Shown here: positions 51,664 through 61,493 of the stretch, in pieces
Layout of the letters: each line of letters starts with the position of its first letter
Numbering within the stretch: the stretch's first letter is position 1
Assembly: GCF_014646295.1 (NCBI RefSeq)
Contig: NZ_BMNE01000004.1
Location: 186,001 to 250,000 of the forward strand
Reading direction: 5' to 3'
Length of the DNA stretch: 64,000 nucleotides
Source: Nocardia rhizosphaerihabitans
Lineage (GTDB): Bacteria; Actinomycetota; Actinomycetes; Mycobacteriales; Mycobacteriaceae
Position numbers and translations under genes: made by a program
The notes under the pieces: generated by a model
Seen by the model: the letters and a program-made list of their open reading frames with translations, nothing else
What the model was told of the DNA's origin: nothing
The model's database searches: none

Positions 51664-52956
51664 GTGCCTGTATCCCTGACTGCGGCCACCGCGAGTGGCC
51701 TGTGCGCCTTCATCGATGCTTCGCCGTCGCCGTTCCATGTGTGTGCGACGGTCGCCGCCGAGCTGGCGGCCAACGGGTTCACGCCGTTGGCCGAGGCGCA
51801 GGCGTGGGAGGGTGTCGGCGGGAAACACTATGTGGTGCGCGGCGGTTCGCTGATCGCGTGGGCCGACTTCGACGCGGCGCCCGCTGATCCGTTCCGGGTG
51901 GTCGGGGCGCATACCGACAGCCCGAATCTGCGGGTGAAGCAGCACCCGGATCTGGCGACGGCCGGGTGGCAGCTGGTCGGGCTCGAGCCCTATGGCGGCG
52001 CGTGGCTGAATTCGTGGCTGGATCGGGAGCTCGGGATCTCCGGGCGGCTGAGCGTGCGCGACGGTGCGCGGATGAGCGACGTCCTGGTTCGCGTCGACGA
52101 GCCGATTCTGCGGGTGCCGCAGCTGGCCATCCACCTGTCCGAGGACCGGCGCGGGGTGACCCTCGACCCGCAGCGGCATGTGAACGCGATCTGGGGGATC
52201 GGTGATTCGCCCGCCTCCTTCCTGGATTTCGTGGCCGAGCGTGCCGGGGTCGACGGCGCCGACGTGCTCGGCTGGGAACTGATGACCCACGATCTCGCGC
52301 CGAGCACGCTGGTAGGGCGCGACAACGATCTGGTGAGCGCGCCGCGCCTGGACAATCAGGGCACCTGCTACGCCGGGCTGCAAGCGTTCCTCGCCGCCGT
52401 CGACGAGCCGGGGGCGGCGACGCCGGTGCTGGTGATGTTCGACCACGAGGAGGTCGGCAGCCAATCGGATCGGGGCGCGCAGTCGGATCTGCTGCCCGCC
52501 GTCCTGGAGCGCATCGTGCTGGCCCGCGGCGGTGGGCGGGCGGATTACCTTGCCGCACTTGCCGGTTCGGTGGTCGCCTCCGGTGACATGGCGCACGCGA
52601 CGCACCCCAACTACCCGGACCGGCACGAACCCGCGCACCGCATCGAGGTCGGTGGCGGGCCGGTGCTCAAGGTCAATCAGAACCTGCGCTACGCCACCGA
52701 CGCGGCGGGTGCGGGCGCCTTCGCGCTGGCGTGCGCGCAGGCCGGTGTTCCGTTGCAGCGCTACGTCCACCGCGCGGATCTGCCGTGCGGTTCGACCATC
52801 GGCCCGATGACCGCCGCGCGCACCGGCATGTCGACCGTCGACATCGGCGCACCGCAGCTGGCCATGCACTCGTGCCGAGAACTCATGGGCGCGGCCGATG
52901 TTCCCGCCTACGCCGCGGCGCTGGCTGCGTTCCTCACCCCGGCTGCCCTCGACTGA
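51664..52956 (+). CDS. pepC: M18 family aminopeptidase
   Basis: 430-residue zinc aminopeptidase of the aspartyl-aminopeptidase type. Metal and catalytic segments are GAHTDSPNLRVK, RLDNQGTCYAGL, FDHEEVGSQSDRGAQS and, near the end, GMSTVDIGAPQLAMHSCREL. Length is normal. The GTG at 51664 follows TAGGAT (51651-51656) by 7 bases, indicating a leaderless message; the open frame upstream crosses repeat B and is not coding. The same gene lies near purQ/purL in M. tuberculosis (Rv0800). Confidence 0.92.
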   Translation: MPVSLTAATASGLCAFIDASPSPFHVCATVAAELAANGFTPLAEAQAWEGVGGKHYVVRGGSLIAWADFDAAPADPFRVVGAHTDSPNLRVKQHPDLATAGWQLVGLEPYGGAWLNSWLDRELGISGRLSVRDGARMSDVLVRVDEPILRVPQLAIHLSEDRRGVTLDPQRHVNAIWGIGDSPASFLDFVAERAGVDGADVLGWELMTHDLAPSTLVGRDNDLVSAPRLDNQGTCYAGLQAFLAAVDEPGAATPVLVMFDHEEVGSQSDRGAQSDLLPAVLERIVLARGGGRADYLAALAGSVVASGDMAHATHPNYPDRHEPAHRIEVGGGPVLKVNQNLRYATDAAGAGAFALACAQAGVPLQRYVHRADLPCGSTIGPMTAARTGMSTVDIGAPQLAMHSCRELMGAADVPAYAAALAAFLTPAALD

Positions 52957-53011
52957 GCGGTCTCGGCGCCGCCTGCGCGGGCACGCCTTCCGGGCTGGCG
53001 GCTGAACGGTG

Positions 53012-54322
53012 TCAGGTTGCGGTGGGTTCCGGTTCGGCGGCTGTCTTCCGGGCCGGCCGATAGGTGATCACCGCGTACACGATCACCGCGAACGTGGTCC
53101 ACACGTAGCTGGCGCCGATGATCTGCTGCCACCAGGCCCAGTCGAGTTCCTTGCCGTTGGAATGCGGCAGCACCCACTGCGGGCCGACGATGAACATCAC
53201 CGTGAACAGCGCGACGACGGCGGCGAACACGCGGGAGCGGTGGCGCGTGACCTGGTCGACGGCCACGACAAGGGCGGGCGCCACCCACACCCAGTGATGC
53301 GACCACGACACCGGCGAGACGAGCAGCACGGCAGCGGCGTTGACCAGTAGCGCGGCGACGTCCTTGCCCGCGCCGATGAGCCGGTACATCCACACCGCGG
53401 CCAGCGCGACCGTCAGCACCGACAGCGCGATCCACAGCCCGGTGGCCACCGATTCGTCCATGCCGAGCCGGAACAGCGTGCCCTTGATCGACTGGTTGCC
53501 CGCGAAGTACGGGGTGCCGATGCGGCCGGTGTCGGTGACGGTGTGGAACCAGTATTCGACCGAATCGCTCGGGAACAGCAGGAACCCGACGCCGACGGCG
53601 CCCGCCGCCGAGACGACCAGGGTGGCCGCGGCCTTCCAGTCCCGCCGCAACAGGAAATACAGCAGGTAGCCGGCCGGAATCAGCTTGATCGACACCGTGA
53701 TACCGATCAGCATCCCGCGCGGCCAGAACGGCTTGCGGACCAGGATGTCGAGGGTGACCGCGGCCATCAGGATCAGATTGATCTGGCCGAAGTTGAACGT
53801 CTGGCGAATCGGCTCGAGGAACTGGGCCAGGCCGAGACCGGCGATCACCACGGTGAGCACCGAGATCCGGTCGAGCTCGGGACGGACGCGAACGAGCACC
53901 AGCCACAGCGCGATACCCAGGCTCACCAGCGAGGTCACCAGCACGGCGATCTCGGCGACCACCAGCGGCATCAACGCCAGCGGCACGAAGAACGCCGCGG
54001 CGAGCGGGGGATAGGTGAAGGGCAGGCCGAGGCCGTAGACCGGCGGCATCGGCCCGTACAGGTCACCGCCGTCGAGCCAGACACGGGCGCCGTTGCGGTA
54101 AACCTGCAGGTCGATGAACCCGTGCCACCAGTGCGCGAGCAGCGCGACCGCGGCGGAGAACACGAACAACCCGATCGATGCGGCCAGCCACTTGCGCTGC
54201 CGGTCGCGGTCGACCGTGCGCGGTGGGTTTGCCGACGGCCTGGCAGGCGTGGAACTCGGCGCCGCGTCACGCGCGGGAACAGGCGGCTCGACCTGCTCGG
54301 CAACCCCCGGACTCTCGTTCAC
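53012..54322 (-). CDS. GT87 family polyprenol-sugar glycosyltransferase
   Basis: 436-residue integral membrane protein of the GT87/DUF2029 group, whose mycobacterial members (such as PimE) add alpha-1,2-mannose to envelope glycolipids. The cytoplasmic N-terminus is Pro/Ala-rich. The first loop has WWHGFIDLQVYRNGARVWLD with the conserved acidic residue expected for catalysis. About ten spans follow, and VSPVSWSHHWVW is typical of the family. Start is GTG at 54322. Acceptor unknown. Confidence 0.83.
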   Translation of the reverse strand: MNESPGVAEQVEPPVPARDAAPSSTPARPSANPPRTVDRDRQRKWLAASIGLFVFSAAVALLAHWWHGFIDLQVYRNGARVWLDGGDLYGPMPPVYGLGLPFTYPPLAAAFFVPLALMPLVVAEIAVLVTSLVSLGIALWLVLVRVRPELDRISVLTVVIAGLGLAQFLEPIRQTFNFGQINLILMAAVTLDILVRKPFWPRGMLIGITVSIKLIPAGYLLYFLLRRDWKAAATLVVSAAGAVGVGFLLFPSDSVEYWFHTVTDTGRIGTPYFAGNQSIKGTLFRLGMDESVATGLWIALSVLTVALAAVWMYRLIGAGKDVAALLVNAAAVLLVSPVSWSHHWVWVAPALVVAVDQVTRHRSRVFAAVVALFTVMFIVGPQWVLPHSNGKELDWAWWQQIIGASYVWTTFAVIVYAVITYRPARKTAAEPEPTAT

Positions 54323-54480
54323 GGCGTCAGACTAACGGGTGCGGACCCGCCCGAAGCGCAGGTGTGATCAGGCCGGGTGCGAGGTCGGTCACCAGTGGGT
54401 AGTGCGGGGCGAAGCCGCTCCGGTACTAACCATTAGACTCTGGAGTCAAGTTCCCCCGGCCGAAAGGACCCTGGTCTCCC

Positions 54481-56775
54481 GTGACACTGCAGGTCGACAC
54501 CGTCGCTACCGCCGCAGCCACCCCGGATGCTCCGCAGCCGTACAAGGAACTCGGTCTCAAAGACGACGAGTACGCCCGCATCAAGGAGATTCTGGGCCGC
54601 AGGCCCACCGACGCCGAACTGGCGATGTACTCCGTGATGTGGAGCGAGCACTGCTCCTACAAGTCCTCCAAGGTGCACCTGCGCTACTTCGGTGAGACGA
54701 CGACTCCCGAGATGAAGGCCTCCATGCTGGCCGGCATCGGCGAGAACGCGGGCGTGGTCGACATCGGCGACGGCTGGGCGGTCACCTTCAAGGTGGAAAG
54801 CCACAACCACCCGTCCTACGTCGAGCCGTACCAGGGCGCGGCCACCGGCGTCGGCGGCATCGTGCGCGACATCATGGCGATGGGCGCGCGCCCGATCGCG
54901 GTCATGGACCAGCTGCGCTTCGGCGCGGCCGACGCGGCCGACACCCGTCGCGTCGTCGACGGCGTCGTGCGTGGCGTCGGCGGCTACGGCAACTCCCTCG
55001 GCCTGCCGAATGTCGGCGGCGAGACCGTCTTCGACGCCTCCTACCAGGGCAACCCGCTGGTGAACGCGCTGTGTGCAGGCGCGATGCGCGTCGAGGACCT
55101 GCACCTGGCCTTCGCCTCCGGCGCGGGTAACAAGATCATCCTGTTCGGCGCGCGCACCGGCCTCGACGGCATCGGCGGCGTGTCCGTGCTCGCCTCGGAC
55201 ACCTTCTCCGGCGAGGAGACCGGCACCGGCCGCAAGAAGCTGCCCGCCGTGCAGGTCGGTGACCCGTTCACCGAGAAGGTGCTCATCGAGTGCTGTCTCG
55301 ACCTGTACAAGGCCGGACTCGTCGTCGGCATCCAGGACCTCGGCGGCGCCGGGCTGTCCTGCGCCACCTCCGAGCTGGCCGCGGCGGGCGACGGCGGTAT
55401 GCACATCGACCTGACCAAGGTCCCGCTGCGCGCCAAGAACATGACCCCCGCCGAGATCCTGTCGAGCGAGTCGCAGGAGCGCATGTGCGCGGTCGTCACC
55501 CCCGAGAACGTGGACGCCTTCATGGCCGTCTGCAAGAAGTGGGACGTGCTGGCCACCGTCATCGGTGAGGTCACCGACGGCGACCACCTCGTCATCACCT
55601 GGCACGGCGAGACCGTGGTCGACGTGCCGCCGCGCACCGTCGCCCACGAGGGCCCGGTCTACGAGCGCCCGGTGCAGCGTCCCGACACCCAGGACGCGCT
55701 GATCGCCGACACCACCGCGAATCTCACCCGGCCCAAGACGGCCGACGAGCTGCGCGAGACCCTGCTGACGATGATCGCCAGCCCGCAGCTGTGCAGCCGC
55801 AAGTGGATCACCGAGCAGTACGACCGCTACGTGCGCGGCAACACCGTGCTGGCCGAGCACGCCGACGCCGGTGTCGTGCGCATCGACGAGGAGTCCGGTC
55901 GCGGTATCGCGCTGGCCACCGACGCCTCGGGCCGCTACACCAAGCTCGACCCGTACACCGGCGCGCAGCTGGCGCTGGCCGAGGCCTTCCGCAACGTCGC
56001 CACCACCGGCGCCACCCCGAAGGCCGTCACCAACTGCCTGAACTTCGGTTCGCCGGAGGACCCGGGCGTGATGTGGCAGTTCCAGCAGGCCGTGCGCGGT
56101 CTCGCGGACGGCTGTGCGGCGCTTGGTATTCCGGTCACCGGCGGCAACGTCAGCTTCTACAACCAGACCGGCAAGGACGCCATCCTGCCCACTCCGGTGG
56201 TCGGCGTGCTCGGCGTGATCGACGATGTGCACCGCCGCATCCCGACCGGCCTCGGCCTCGAGCCGGGCGAGTCGCTGATCCTGCTCGGCGAGACCCGCGA
56301 CGAGCTGGACGGCTCGATCTGGTCGCAGGTCGTGCACGATCACCTCGGTGGCGTGCCGCCGAAGGTCGACTTCGCCCGCGAGCAGCTGCTCTCGGAGGTG
56401 CTCACCTCGGGCTCGCGCGACGGCATGATCTCCGCCGCGCACGACCTGTCCGAGGGTGGTCTGGCGCAGACCGTCGTCGAGGCCGCGCTGGCGGGCGAGA
56501 CCGGTTGCCGCATCGTGCTTCCCGAGGGTTCGGACCCGTTCGTCGAGCTGTTCTCGGAGTCGGCGGGCCGCGTGCTCGTCGCCGTGCCGCGCTCGGAGGA
56601 GACCCGCTTCACCAAGATGTGCGACGCGCGGCAGCTGCCGTGGGTGCGCATCGGTGTGGTCGACCAGGGCTCGGATTCGATCGAGGTGCAGGGCCAGTTC
56701 TCGGTGACACTCGCCGAATTGCGTGAGGCGTTCGAGGGCACCCTGCCTAAGCTGTTCGGAGCGCACACCGCCTGA
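54481..56775 (+). CDS. purL: FGAM synthase large subunit PurL
   Basis: 764-residue small-type PurL, the catalytic subunit that works with PurS and PurQ in the fourth step of purine synthesis. Markers are MWSEHCSYKSSKVHLRYF, FKVESHNHPSYVEPYQGAAT, GVGGIVRDIMAMGARPIAV and GIPVTGGNVSFYNQT. Start is GTG; TAGACT (54434-54439) is the likely promoter, leaving a leader of about 35 bases. It lies about 4.8 kb from purSQ with unrelated genes between. Confidence 0.95.
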   Translation: MTLQVDTVATAAATPDAPQPYKELGLKDDEYARIKEILGRRPTDAELAMYSVMWSEHCSYKSSKVHLRYFGETTTPEMKASMLAGIGENAGVVDIGDGWAVTFKVESHNHPSYVEPYQGAATGVGGIVRDIMAMGARPIAVMDQLRFGAADAADTRRVVDGVVRGVGGYGNSLGLPNVGGETVFDASYQGNPLVNALCAGAMRVEDLHLAFASGAGNKIILFGARTGLDGIGGVSVLASDTFSGEETGTGRKKLPAVQVGDPFTEKVLIECCLDLYKAGLVVGIQDLGGAGLSCATSELAAAGDGGMHIDLTKVPLRAKNMTPAEILSSESQERMCAVVTPENVDAFMAVCKKWDVLATVIGEVTDGDHLVITWHGETVVDVPPRTVAHEGPVYERPVQRPDTQDALIADTTANLTRPKTADELRETLLTMIASPQLCSRKWITEQYDRYVRGNTVLAEHADAGVVRIDEESGRGIALATDASGRYTKLDPYTGAQLALAEAFRNVATTGATPKAVTNCLNFGSPEDPGVMWQFQQAVRGLADGCAALGIPVTGGNVSFYNQTGKDAILPTPVVGVLGVIDDVHRRIPTGLGLEPGESLILLGETRDELDGSIWSQVVHDHLGGVPPKVDFAREQLLSEVLTSGSRDGMISAAHDLSEGGLAQTVVEAALAGETGCRIVLPEGSDPFVELFSESAGRVLVAVPRSEETRFTKMCDARQLPWVRIGVVDQGSDSIEVQGQFSVTLAELREAFEGTLPKLFGAHTA

Positions 56776-56794
56776 ATCGGATGAGGAGTCGAGC

Positions 56795-58618
56795 TTGACC
56801 ACAGAGGATACGAGCTCGACTCCCACCCTGGCGGCACACGACAACCCGGCCGCGCCGGACACCCCCGCCGCGCCGGACACCCCCGCGTTACACGACAACC
56901 CGGTCGTGCGCGGAATCCATCTGGTCGAGCGGTTCTTCCACCCGAACTACACGGGCCTCGTCGTGGCCACGGTGTTCTTCTGCTGGTCGCTGACACCGTC
57001 GCTGCTGCCGCGTGACTGGTTCTTCCAGGGCCTGGTCAGCGGTATCAACGCCACCATCGGCTACGGCATCGGCTGCGCGCTGGCCTGGGCCTGGCGTCAA
57101 TGGGTGCAGCCCAGGATCACACTGCCGGACCGGATCACCGACGTCTGGGCGAAGCGGCCGAGCTGGACGTCGATCGCGGTGAAGTCCGCGATCGTGCTGG
57201 GCTGCCTGATCGTCTCGATCGCGCTGAGCATCCAGTCCGCGCACTGGCAGCACCAGATCACCGATCTGATGGGGATGGAACCGATCTCCGATTCCGGGTA
57301 CCCGCGCACCGTGCCGGTCGGCGCGGTGGTGGTCGGCCTGCTGATCTGGATCTCGCGCGGCATCGTCCGGCTGGTGCGTTTCGTCGCGCGCGGGTTGAAC
57401 AAGTGGGTGCGGATTCCCGCCTCGTTCGCCCGGCCCCTCGGCGTGGTCATCGTGATCGTCGCCGCCGTGCTGCTGTTCAACGGCGTACTCGCGAAAGCCT
57501 TCTTCACCGTGGCGAATTCGGCGTTCAGCGCCCGCAACAGCCACACCTCGGCGCACGCGATCCAGCCGACGCTGCCCGAACGTTCCGGCAGCCCGGAGTC
57601 GCTGGCGAAGTGGGACACCCTCGGCTCGGAGGGCCGGTGGTTCGTGTCCAACGCGCCCACCGCGCTGGCGATCGGGCAGGTCACCGGAAAGCCCGCGCGC
57701 GAACCGATCCGGGTCTACGCCGGGCTGGAATCGGCCGACGGGTTCGAGGCGCAGACCGATCTGGCCGTCGCCGAACTCGACCGCACCAAGGCCTTCGAAC
57801 GCAAAGTGCTGGTAGTGATCAGCACCACCGGCACCGGCTGGGTCGATTCGACCAGCGCGGAGTCGGTCGAGCTGATGTACGGCGGCGACAGCGCGCTGGT
57901 GGCGACCCAGTACTCCTACCTGCCCAGCGCCCTGTCGTTCCTGTCCGACCGGGACAAGTCGATGACCATGGGCCGCTTGCTGTTCGACAAGGTGTACGAA
58001 CGCTGGTCCGCGCTGCCCGAGAACGCCAGGCCCAAGCTGCTGGTCTACGGCGAGAGCCTCGGCTCGCAGGGATCGGAGGGCGCGTTCTCCGGGCTGGCCG
58101 ATATCCGCAATCGCGCCGACGGCGTGCTCTGGGTCGGCCCGCCCAACTCCAACCGGCTCTGGTCGGAATTCGTGCGCAGGCGCGACCCCGGCACCGAGGA
58201 GATCACCCCGATCTACGCCGACGGGCTCTCGGTGCGCTTCGCCGCGAGCGCCGATCAGCTGGCCCGGCCGTCGAAGAATTGGACCGACCCGCGCATCGTC
58301 TACCTGCAGCACGCGTCCGATCCGGTGGTGTGGTGGTCGCCGGATCTGCTGTTCTCCGAACCCGACTGGCTGACCGAGAAGCGCGGACCCGATGTGTCAC
58401 CGGCGATGTCGTGGTATCCGATCGTCACGTTCTGGCAGGTCGCCGCGGATCTGCCCCGCGCGCAGACTGTGTCGAACGGGCACGGGCACAACTACGGCAA
58501 CGTGGTGCCCGACGCGTGGGCCGCGGTGGCCCAACCGCCGGACTACACACCGGAATTGGCCGCGCGGATCAAGTCTTTCCTCATCGAGTCCGCGGCCACC
58601 GAGCATCAGCTGAAATAG
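56795..58618 (+). CDS. Abhydrolase_9 (DUF2319) membrane hydrolase
   Basis: 607-residue protein of the Abhydrolase_9 family. A disordered N-terminus holds the short repeat AAPDTPAAPDTPA. Four or so spans follow (VVATVFFCWSLTPSLLPRDW; IAVKSAIVLGCLIVSIALSI; VVIVIVAAVLLFNGVLAKAF), then an extracytoplasmic hydrolase domain with the nucleophile elbow LVYGESLGSQG and His in NGHGHNYG. TTG at 56795 has GAGGAG before it. Substrate unknown; envelope lipids are plausible. A paralogue lies at 59102-60832. Confidence 0.85.
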   Translation: MTTEDTSSTPTLAAHDNPAAPDTPAAPDTPALHDNPVVRGIHLVERFFHPNYTGLVVATVFFCWSLTPSLLPRDWFFQGLVSGINATIGYGIGCALAWAWRQWVQPRITLPDRITDVWAKRPSWTSIAVKSAIVLGCLIVSIALSIQSAHWQHQITDLMGMEPISDSGYPRTVPVGAVVVGLLIWISRGIVRLVRFVARGLNKWVRIPASFARPLGVVIVIVAAVLLFNGVLAKAFFTVANSAFSARNSHTSAHAIQPTLPERSGSPESLAKWDTLGSEGRWFVSNAPTALAIGQVTGKPAREPIRVYAGLESADGFEAQTDLAVAELDRTKAFERKVLVVISTTGTGWVDSTSAESVELMYGGDSALVATQYSYLPSALSFLSDRDKSMTMGRLLFDKVYERWSALPENARPKLLVYGESLGSQGSEGAFSGLADIRNRADGVLWVGPPNSNRLWSEFVRRRDPGTEEITPIYADGLSVRFAASADQLARPSKNWTDPRIVYLQHASDPVVWWSPDLLFSEPDWLTEKRGPDVSPAMSWYPIVTFWQVAADLPRAQTVSNGHGHNYGNVVPDAWAAVAQPPDYTPELAARIKSFLIESAATEHQLK

Positions 58619-58624
58619 ACCGGG

Positions 58625-58651
58625 CGGCGCCGAACCCCTCGATCGGCGCCG
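58625..58651. terminator. bidirectional terminator hairpin
   Basis: CGGCGCCGA (58625-58633) pairs with TCGGCGCCG (58643-58651) between the converging Abhydrolase_9 and YiaAB genes. Confidence 0.65.
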
Positions 58652-58663
58652 GCCCAGGTCCGA

Positions 58664-58954
58664 TCAGGACACCGATTTGAACGGATTGTGTTCGGCGATC
58701 AGCTGTTCCAGCCGTGCCTCATCGATCCGGCCGATCAGTGACTGGGTCTCCTGCTGGTCGCGTACCACCTTGGCGAGGGTGAAGCAGCTGGTCACCAGGA
58801 ACAGGCCCGACATCGCCAGGAACGCGCGCTGCCAGCCGTCCAGCGGCAGATAGGCGATTCCGGCACCGGTCCCGAACAGGCTGACGGCGAACGCGATCGC
58901 GGCCTGGGCCATGTAGGCCGAGGTGTTCCTCGGCTTGGCAGTGGGTGTGCTCAT
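58664..58954 (-). CDS. YiaA/YiaB-family two-helix membrane protein
   Basis: 96-residue protein. It has two closely spaced membrane helices (AQAAIAFAVSLFGTGAGIAY and FLAMSGLFLVTSCFTLAKVV) joined by LPLDGWQRA, which fits the YiaAB domain. The C-terminus is cytoplasmic and charged (QETQSLIGRIDEARLEQLIA). Start ATG at 58954. Function of the family is unknown. It sits between the two Abhydrolase_9 genes on the opposite strand. Confidence 0.78.
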   Translation of the reverse strand: MSTPTAKPRNTSAYMAQAAIAFAVSLFGTGAGIAYLPLDGWQRAFLAMSGLFLVTSCFTLAKVVRDQQETQSLIGRIDEARLEQLIAEHNPFKSVS

Positions 58955-59101
58955 AGGAACAAGCATGCTGACCGGGGGATTCGCACGGGCGCGTGAAACT
59001 ACTCGAGTGCGATGGGTAGTTGCCGAACGCCCGGCAGACAGTGACCGACCCACCATCCACAACACCCCGCTGTGCCGAAACCGGCCAGCCATACTGGTTT
59101 G

Positions 59102-60832
59102 GTGTCCGCGACAGGCTCGACCCTCGTGACGCTGCGTACGCGCGGCGCCGGGTTGCTGCGCCGCGTCGAGGACATCATCGACCTCAACTACCCGGGCTTG
59201 GTCCTGGCGACGCTGTTCTTCGCGCTGTCGGTGACGCCGTCGCTGGTGCCGCGCGACTGGCTGTTCCAGGGCCTGATCAGCGGGATCAACGCCGCCATCG
59301 GCTACGGGCTCGGGTGTGTGCTCGAGTGGGCGTTCCGGCGCTGGGTGCGGGCGCGGATCCCGATTCCCAGCCCGTCGGACCGGCTGCGGTACGGGATCAA
59401 GGCGACCGTGCTGGTCGTCTGCGCGCTGGTCGCGGCGCTGATGCTGGTGCAGTCGGCGCGCTGGCAGCGCGAGATCACCTCGCTGATGGGGATGGCGGGC
59501 ACCACGACGCCCGCCTACCTGCGGACCGGGCTGCTCAGCGTGGCGGTCGGGATCGCCGTGGTCGCCGCTTACCGGACCGTGCGGGCGCTGGTACTCGTGC
59601 TGGCCCGCCAGCTCAATCGCTGGGTGCGGGTGCCGCGCGAGCTCGCGCCTGCCGCCGGTGCGCTCGTGCTCGTGGTGTTGGCGGTGACGGTCTTCAACGG
59701 TGTGGCGTCGCGGGCGTTCTTCGCCGTGGCCAACTCGGCGTTCAGCGTGCGCAACGACCGGGCGTCGGAGTTCGCGGTGCAGCCCGCGAAACCGGAGCGC
59801 TCCGGCAGCGTGGCCTCGCTCGCGCCGTGGGAGACCCTCGGCTTCGAGGGACGGTGGTTCGTGTCGAACGGGCCGACCGCCGACGACATCACCGAGGTGA
59901 CGGGAAAGACTGCGCGGGAACCGATTCGGGCCTACGTCGGGTTGGAGTCGGCGGTCGGCGAGCAGACCGCCGCGCAGCTGGCCGTCGACGAGCTGGAACG
60001 GACCAAGGCCTTCGAGCGCGAGGCCATGGTGGTGGTGACCACCACCGGCACCGGCTGGGTCAACTCGATGGCGGCGGGCGCGATCGAATACCTCTACGGC
60101 GGCGACACCGCCATCGTGGCCACCCAGTACTCGTATCTGCCCAGCGTGCTGTCGTTTCTGTCCGACCGGGAGAAGGCCGCCGCGGCCAGCAGGGACCTGT
60201 TCGACGCGGTGTACCAGCGGTGGCTGGCCCAGCCGGAGGGGCAGCGGCCGAAATTGTTCGTCTACGGGGAGAGCCTGGGTTCCCAGGGCTCCGAGGAGGC
60301 CTTCGACGGGCTCGCCGATCTACGCGAGAAGGTGGACGGTGCGCTGTGGGTGGGGCCGCCGAACTCGAATCGGTTGTGGCGGCAGTTCGTCGACCGGCGT
60401 GATCCCGGGTCGCGCGAGGTCGCGCCGGTCTATGCCGACGGGCTGGTCGTCCGATTCGCCGACGACGCAGGGGATCTGGGGTCCGCGGAGAGGTGGCGCG
60501 AGCCGCGCATCGCCTACCTGCAGCACCCGTCCGATCCGATCGTGTGGTGGTCGGCCGACCTGATCTTCACCCAGCCCGATTGGCTGAGCGAACCGCGCGG
60601 CACCGCTGTGTCGACGCAGATGCGCTGGGCGCCGTTTGTGACGTTCTGGCAGGTCACGGCGGATCTCACGAATGCGCAAGGGGTTGTCGACGGGCACGGG
60701 CATCGGTATGGGTCGCTGGTGCTCGACGGGTGGCTGGCTGTGGCCGAGCCGCCGGGGGTCAGTCCTGAGGTCGTCGAAAGTATCCGGGCCGCACTGGAAT
60801 CCGCGGAAGAGTTCGAGCGGGAGGTCAAGTGA
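59102..60832 (+). CDS. Abhydrolase_9 (DUF2319) membrane hydrolase, second copy
   Basis: 576-residue paralogue of the protein at 56795-58618. The same core is present: FALSVTPSLVPRDWLFQGLI, NRWVRVPRELAPAAG, WFVSNGPTADD, FVYGESLGSQGSEEAFDG and DGHGHRYGSLV. It lacks the Pro/Asp-rich N-terminal arm. The GTG at 59102 is chosen because CATACT ends 5 bases before it; a GTG at 59072 is also in frame. It overlaps the CPBP gene by 4 bases. A gene duplication with a YiaAB gene between is the simplest origin. Confidence 0.83.
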   Translation: MSATGSTLVTLRTRGAGLLRRVEDIIDLNYPGLVLATLFFALSVTPSLVPRDWLFQGLISGINAAIGYGLGCVLEWAFRRWVRARIPIPSPSDRLRYGIKATVLVVCALVAALMLVQSARWQREITSLMGMAGTTTPAYLRTGLLSVAVGIAVVAAYRTVRALVLVLARQLNRWVRVPRELAPAAGALVLVVLAVTVFNGVASRAFFAVANSAFSVRNDRASEFAVQPAKPERSGSVASLAPWETLGFEGRWFVSNGPTADDITEVTGKTAREPIRAYVGLESAVGEQTAAQLAVDELERTKAFEREAMVVVTTTGTGWVNSMAAGAIEYLYGGDTAIVATQYSYLPSVLSFLSDREKAAAASRDLFDAVYQRWLAQPEGQRPKLFVYGESLGSQGSEEAFDGLADLREKVDGALWVGPPNSNRLWRQFVDRRDPGSREVAPVYADGLVVRFADDAGDLGSAERWREPRIAYLQHPSDPIVWWSADLIFTQPDWLSEPRGTAVSTQMRWAPFVTFWQVTADLTNAQGVVDGHGHRYGSLVLDGWLAVAEPPGVSPEVVESIRAALESAEEFEREVK

Positions 60833-61485
60833 GGGCAGGGCGGCGCAGTTGGCGTCGCCGTATCGAACTCGTTGTGGCGCTGACGCTTCCGGTGCTGTGG
60901 AGTAACCGCGTGCTGCCGCCGCTCGATCTGCGGTTGCGTGGGCGCACCGCGGCGAGCATCGTGTTCGCGGCGGTGTACACAGCGGCCTTCGATGGTCGCC
61001 CGAACTGGTTGTCGGCCAAAGGGCTCCGGTGGGGTGTGGGAAGCGCCGCGCTGGTGTTCGCCGGTTATGGTGTCGCGCTGGCGGTTCCGGCGTTGCGGCG
61101 GCTACCGCTCGAGGTCGCCGAGCGGGTACCCGAGACATCGACGCTCGAATGGATCGCCCTGCATATTCCGGTGGGCACGGTGCTCGCCGAGGAAGCGGTG
61201 TTCCGCGGCACCCTCGACCCGCTCCTCGACGAGGCCGCCGAACCGCGCGTCGCCGCGGCGGCGGGCGCGCTCGACTTCGGGCTGTGCCACATCCGGCCGG
61301 CGCGGGCCACCGGCGAATCGGTGCCGGGAACTGTCGCGCTCACCACGCTCGCCGGTCTGATCTTCAGCGCGTTGCGCAGGCACACCGGCAGCGCGACCGC
61401 GCCGGCACTGCTGCACCTGGCGATCAATGCCGGGGGAGCGTTGCTCCCGCTCGCGGCGATGCGGATCGAACTGCGCGAGCAGTAG
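60829..61485 (+). CDS. CPBP-family intramembrane protease (CAAX-like)
   Basis: 218-residue membrane protein. The metalloprotease motif EEAVFRG follows HIPVGTVLA, the second motif has His in DFGLCHIRPA, and the third is ALLHLAINAGGALLPL, all typical of the CPBP/Abi group. It starts with GTG overlapping the upstream hydrolase stop, so the pair is co-translated. Substrate unknown. A similar gene is near purL in M. tuberculosis (Rv0804 area). Confidence 0.82.
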   Translation: MRAGRRSWRRRIELVVALTLPVLWSNRVLPPLDLRLRGRTAASIVFAAVYTAAFDGRPNWLSAKGLRWGVGSAALVFAGYGVALAVPALRRLPLEVAERVPETSTLEWIALHIPVGTVLAEEAVFRGTLDPLLDEAAEPRVAAAAGALDFGLCHIRPARATGESVPGTVALTTLAGLIFSALRRHTGSATAPALLHLAINAGGALLPLAAMRIELREQ

Positions 61486-61493
61486 CGACGTGA

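Noticed and set aside
54433..56898. 821-residue open frame opposite purL
   Set aside because: Antisense shadow rich in Gly, Asp and Val; purL motifs are complete on the other strand.
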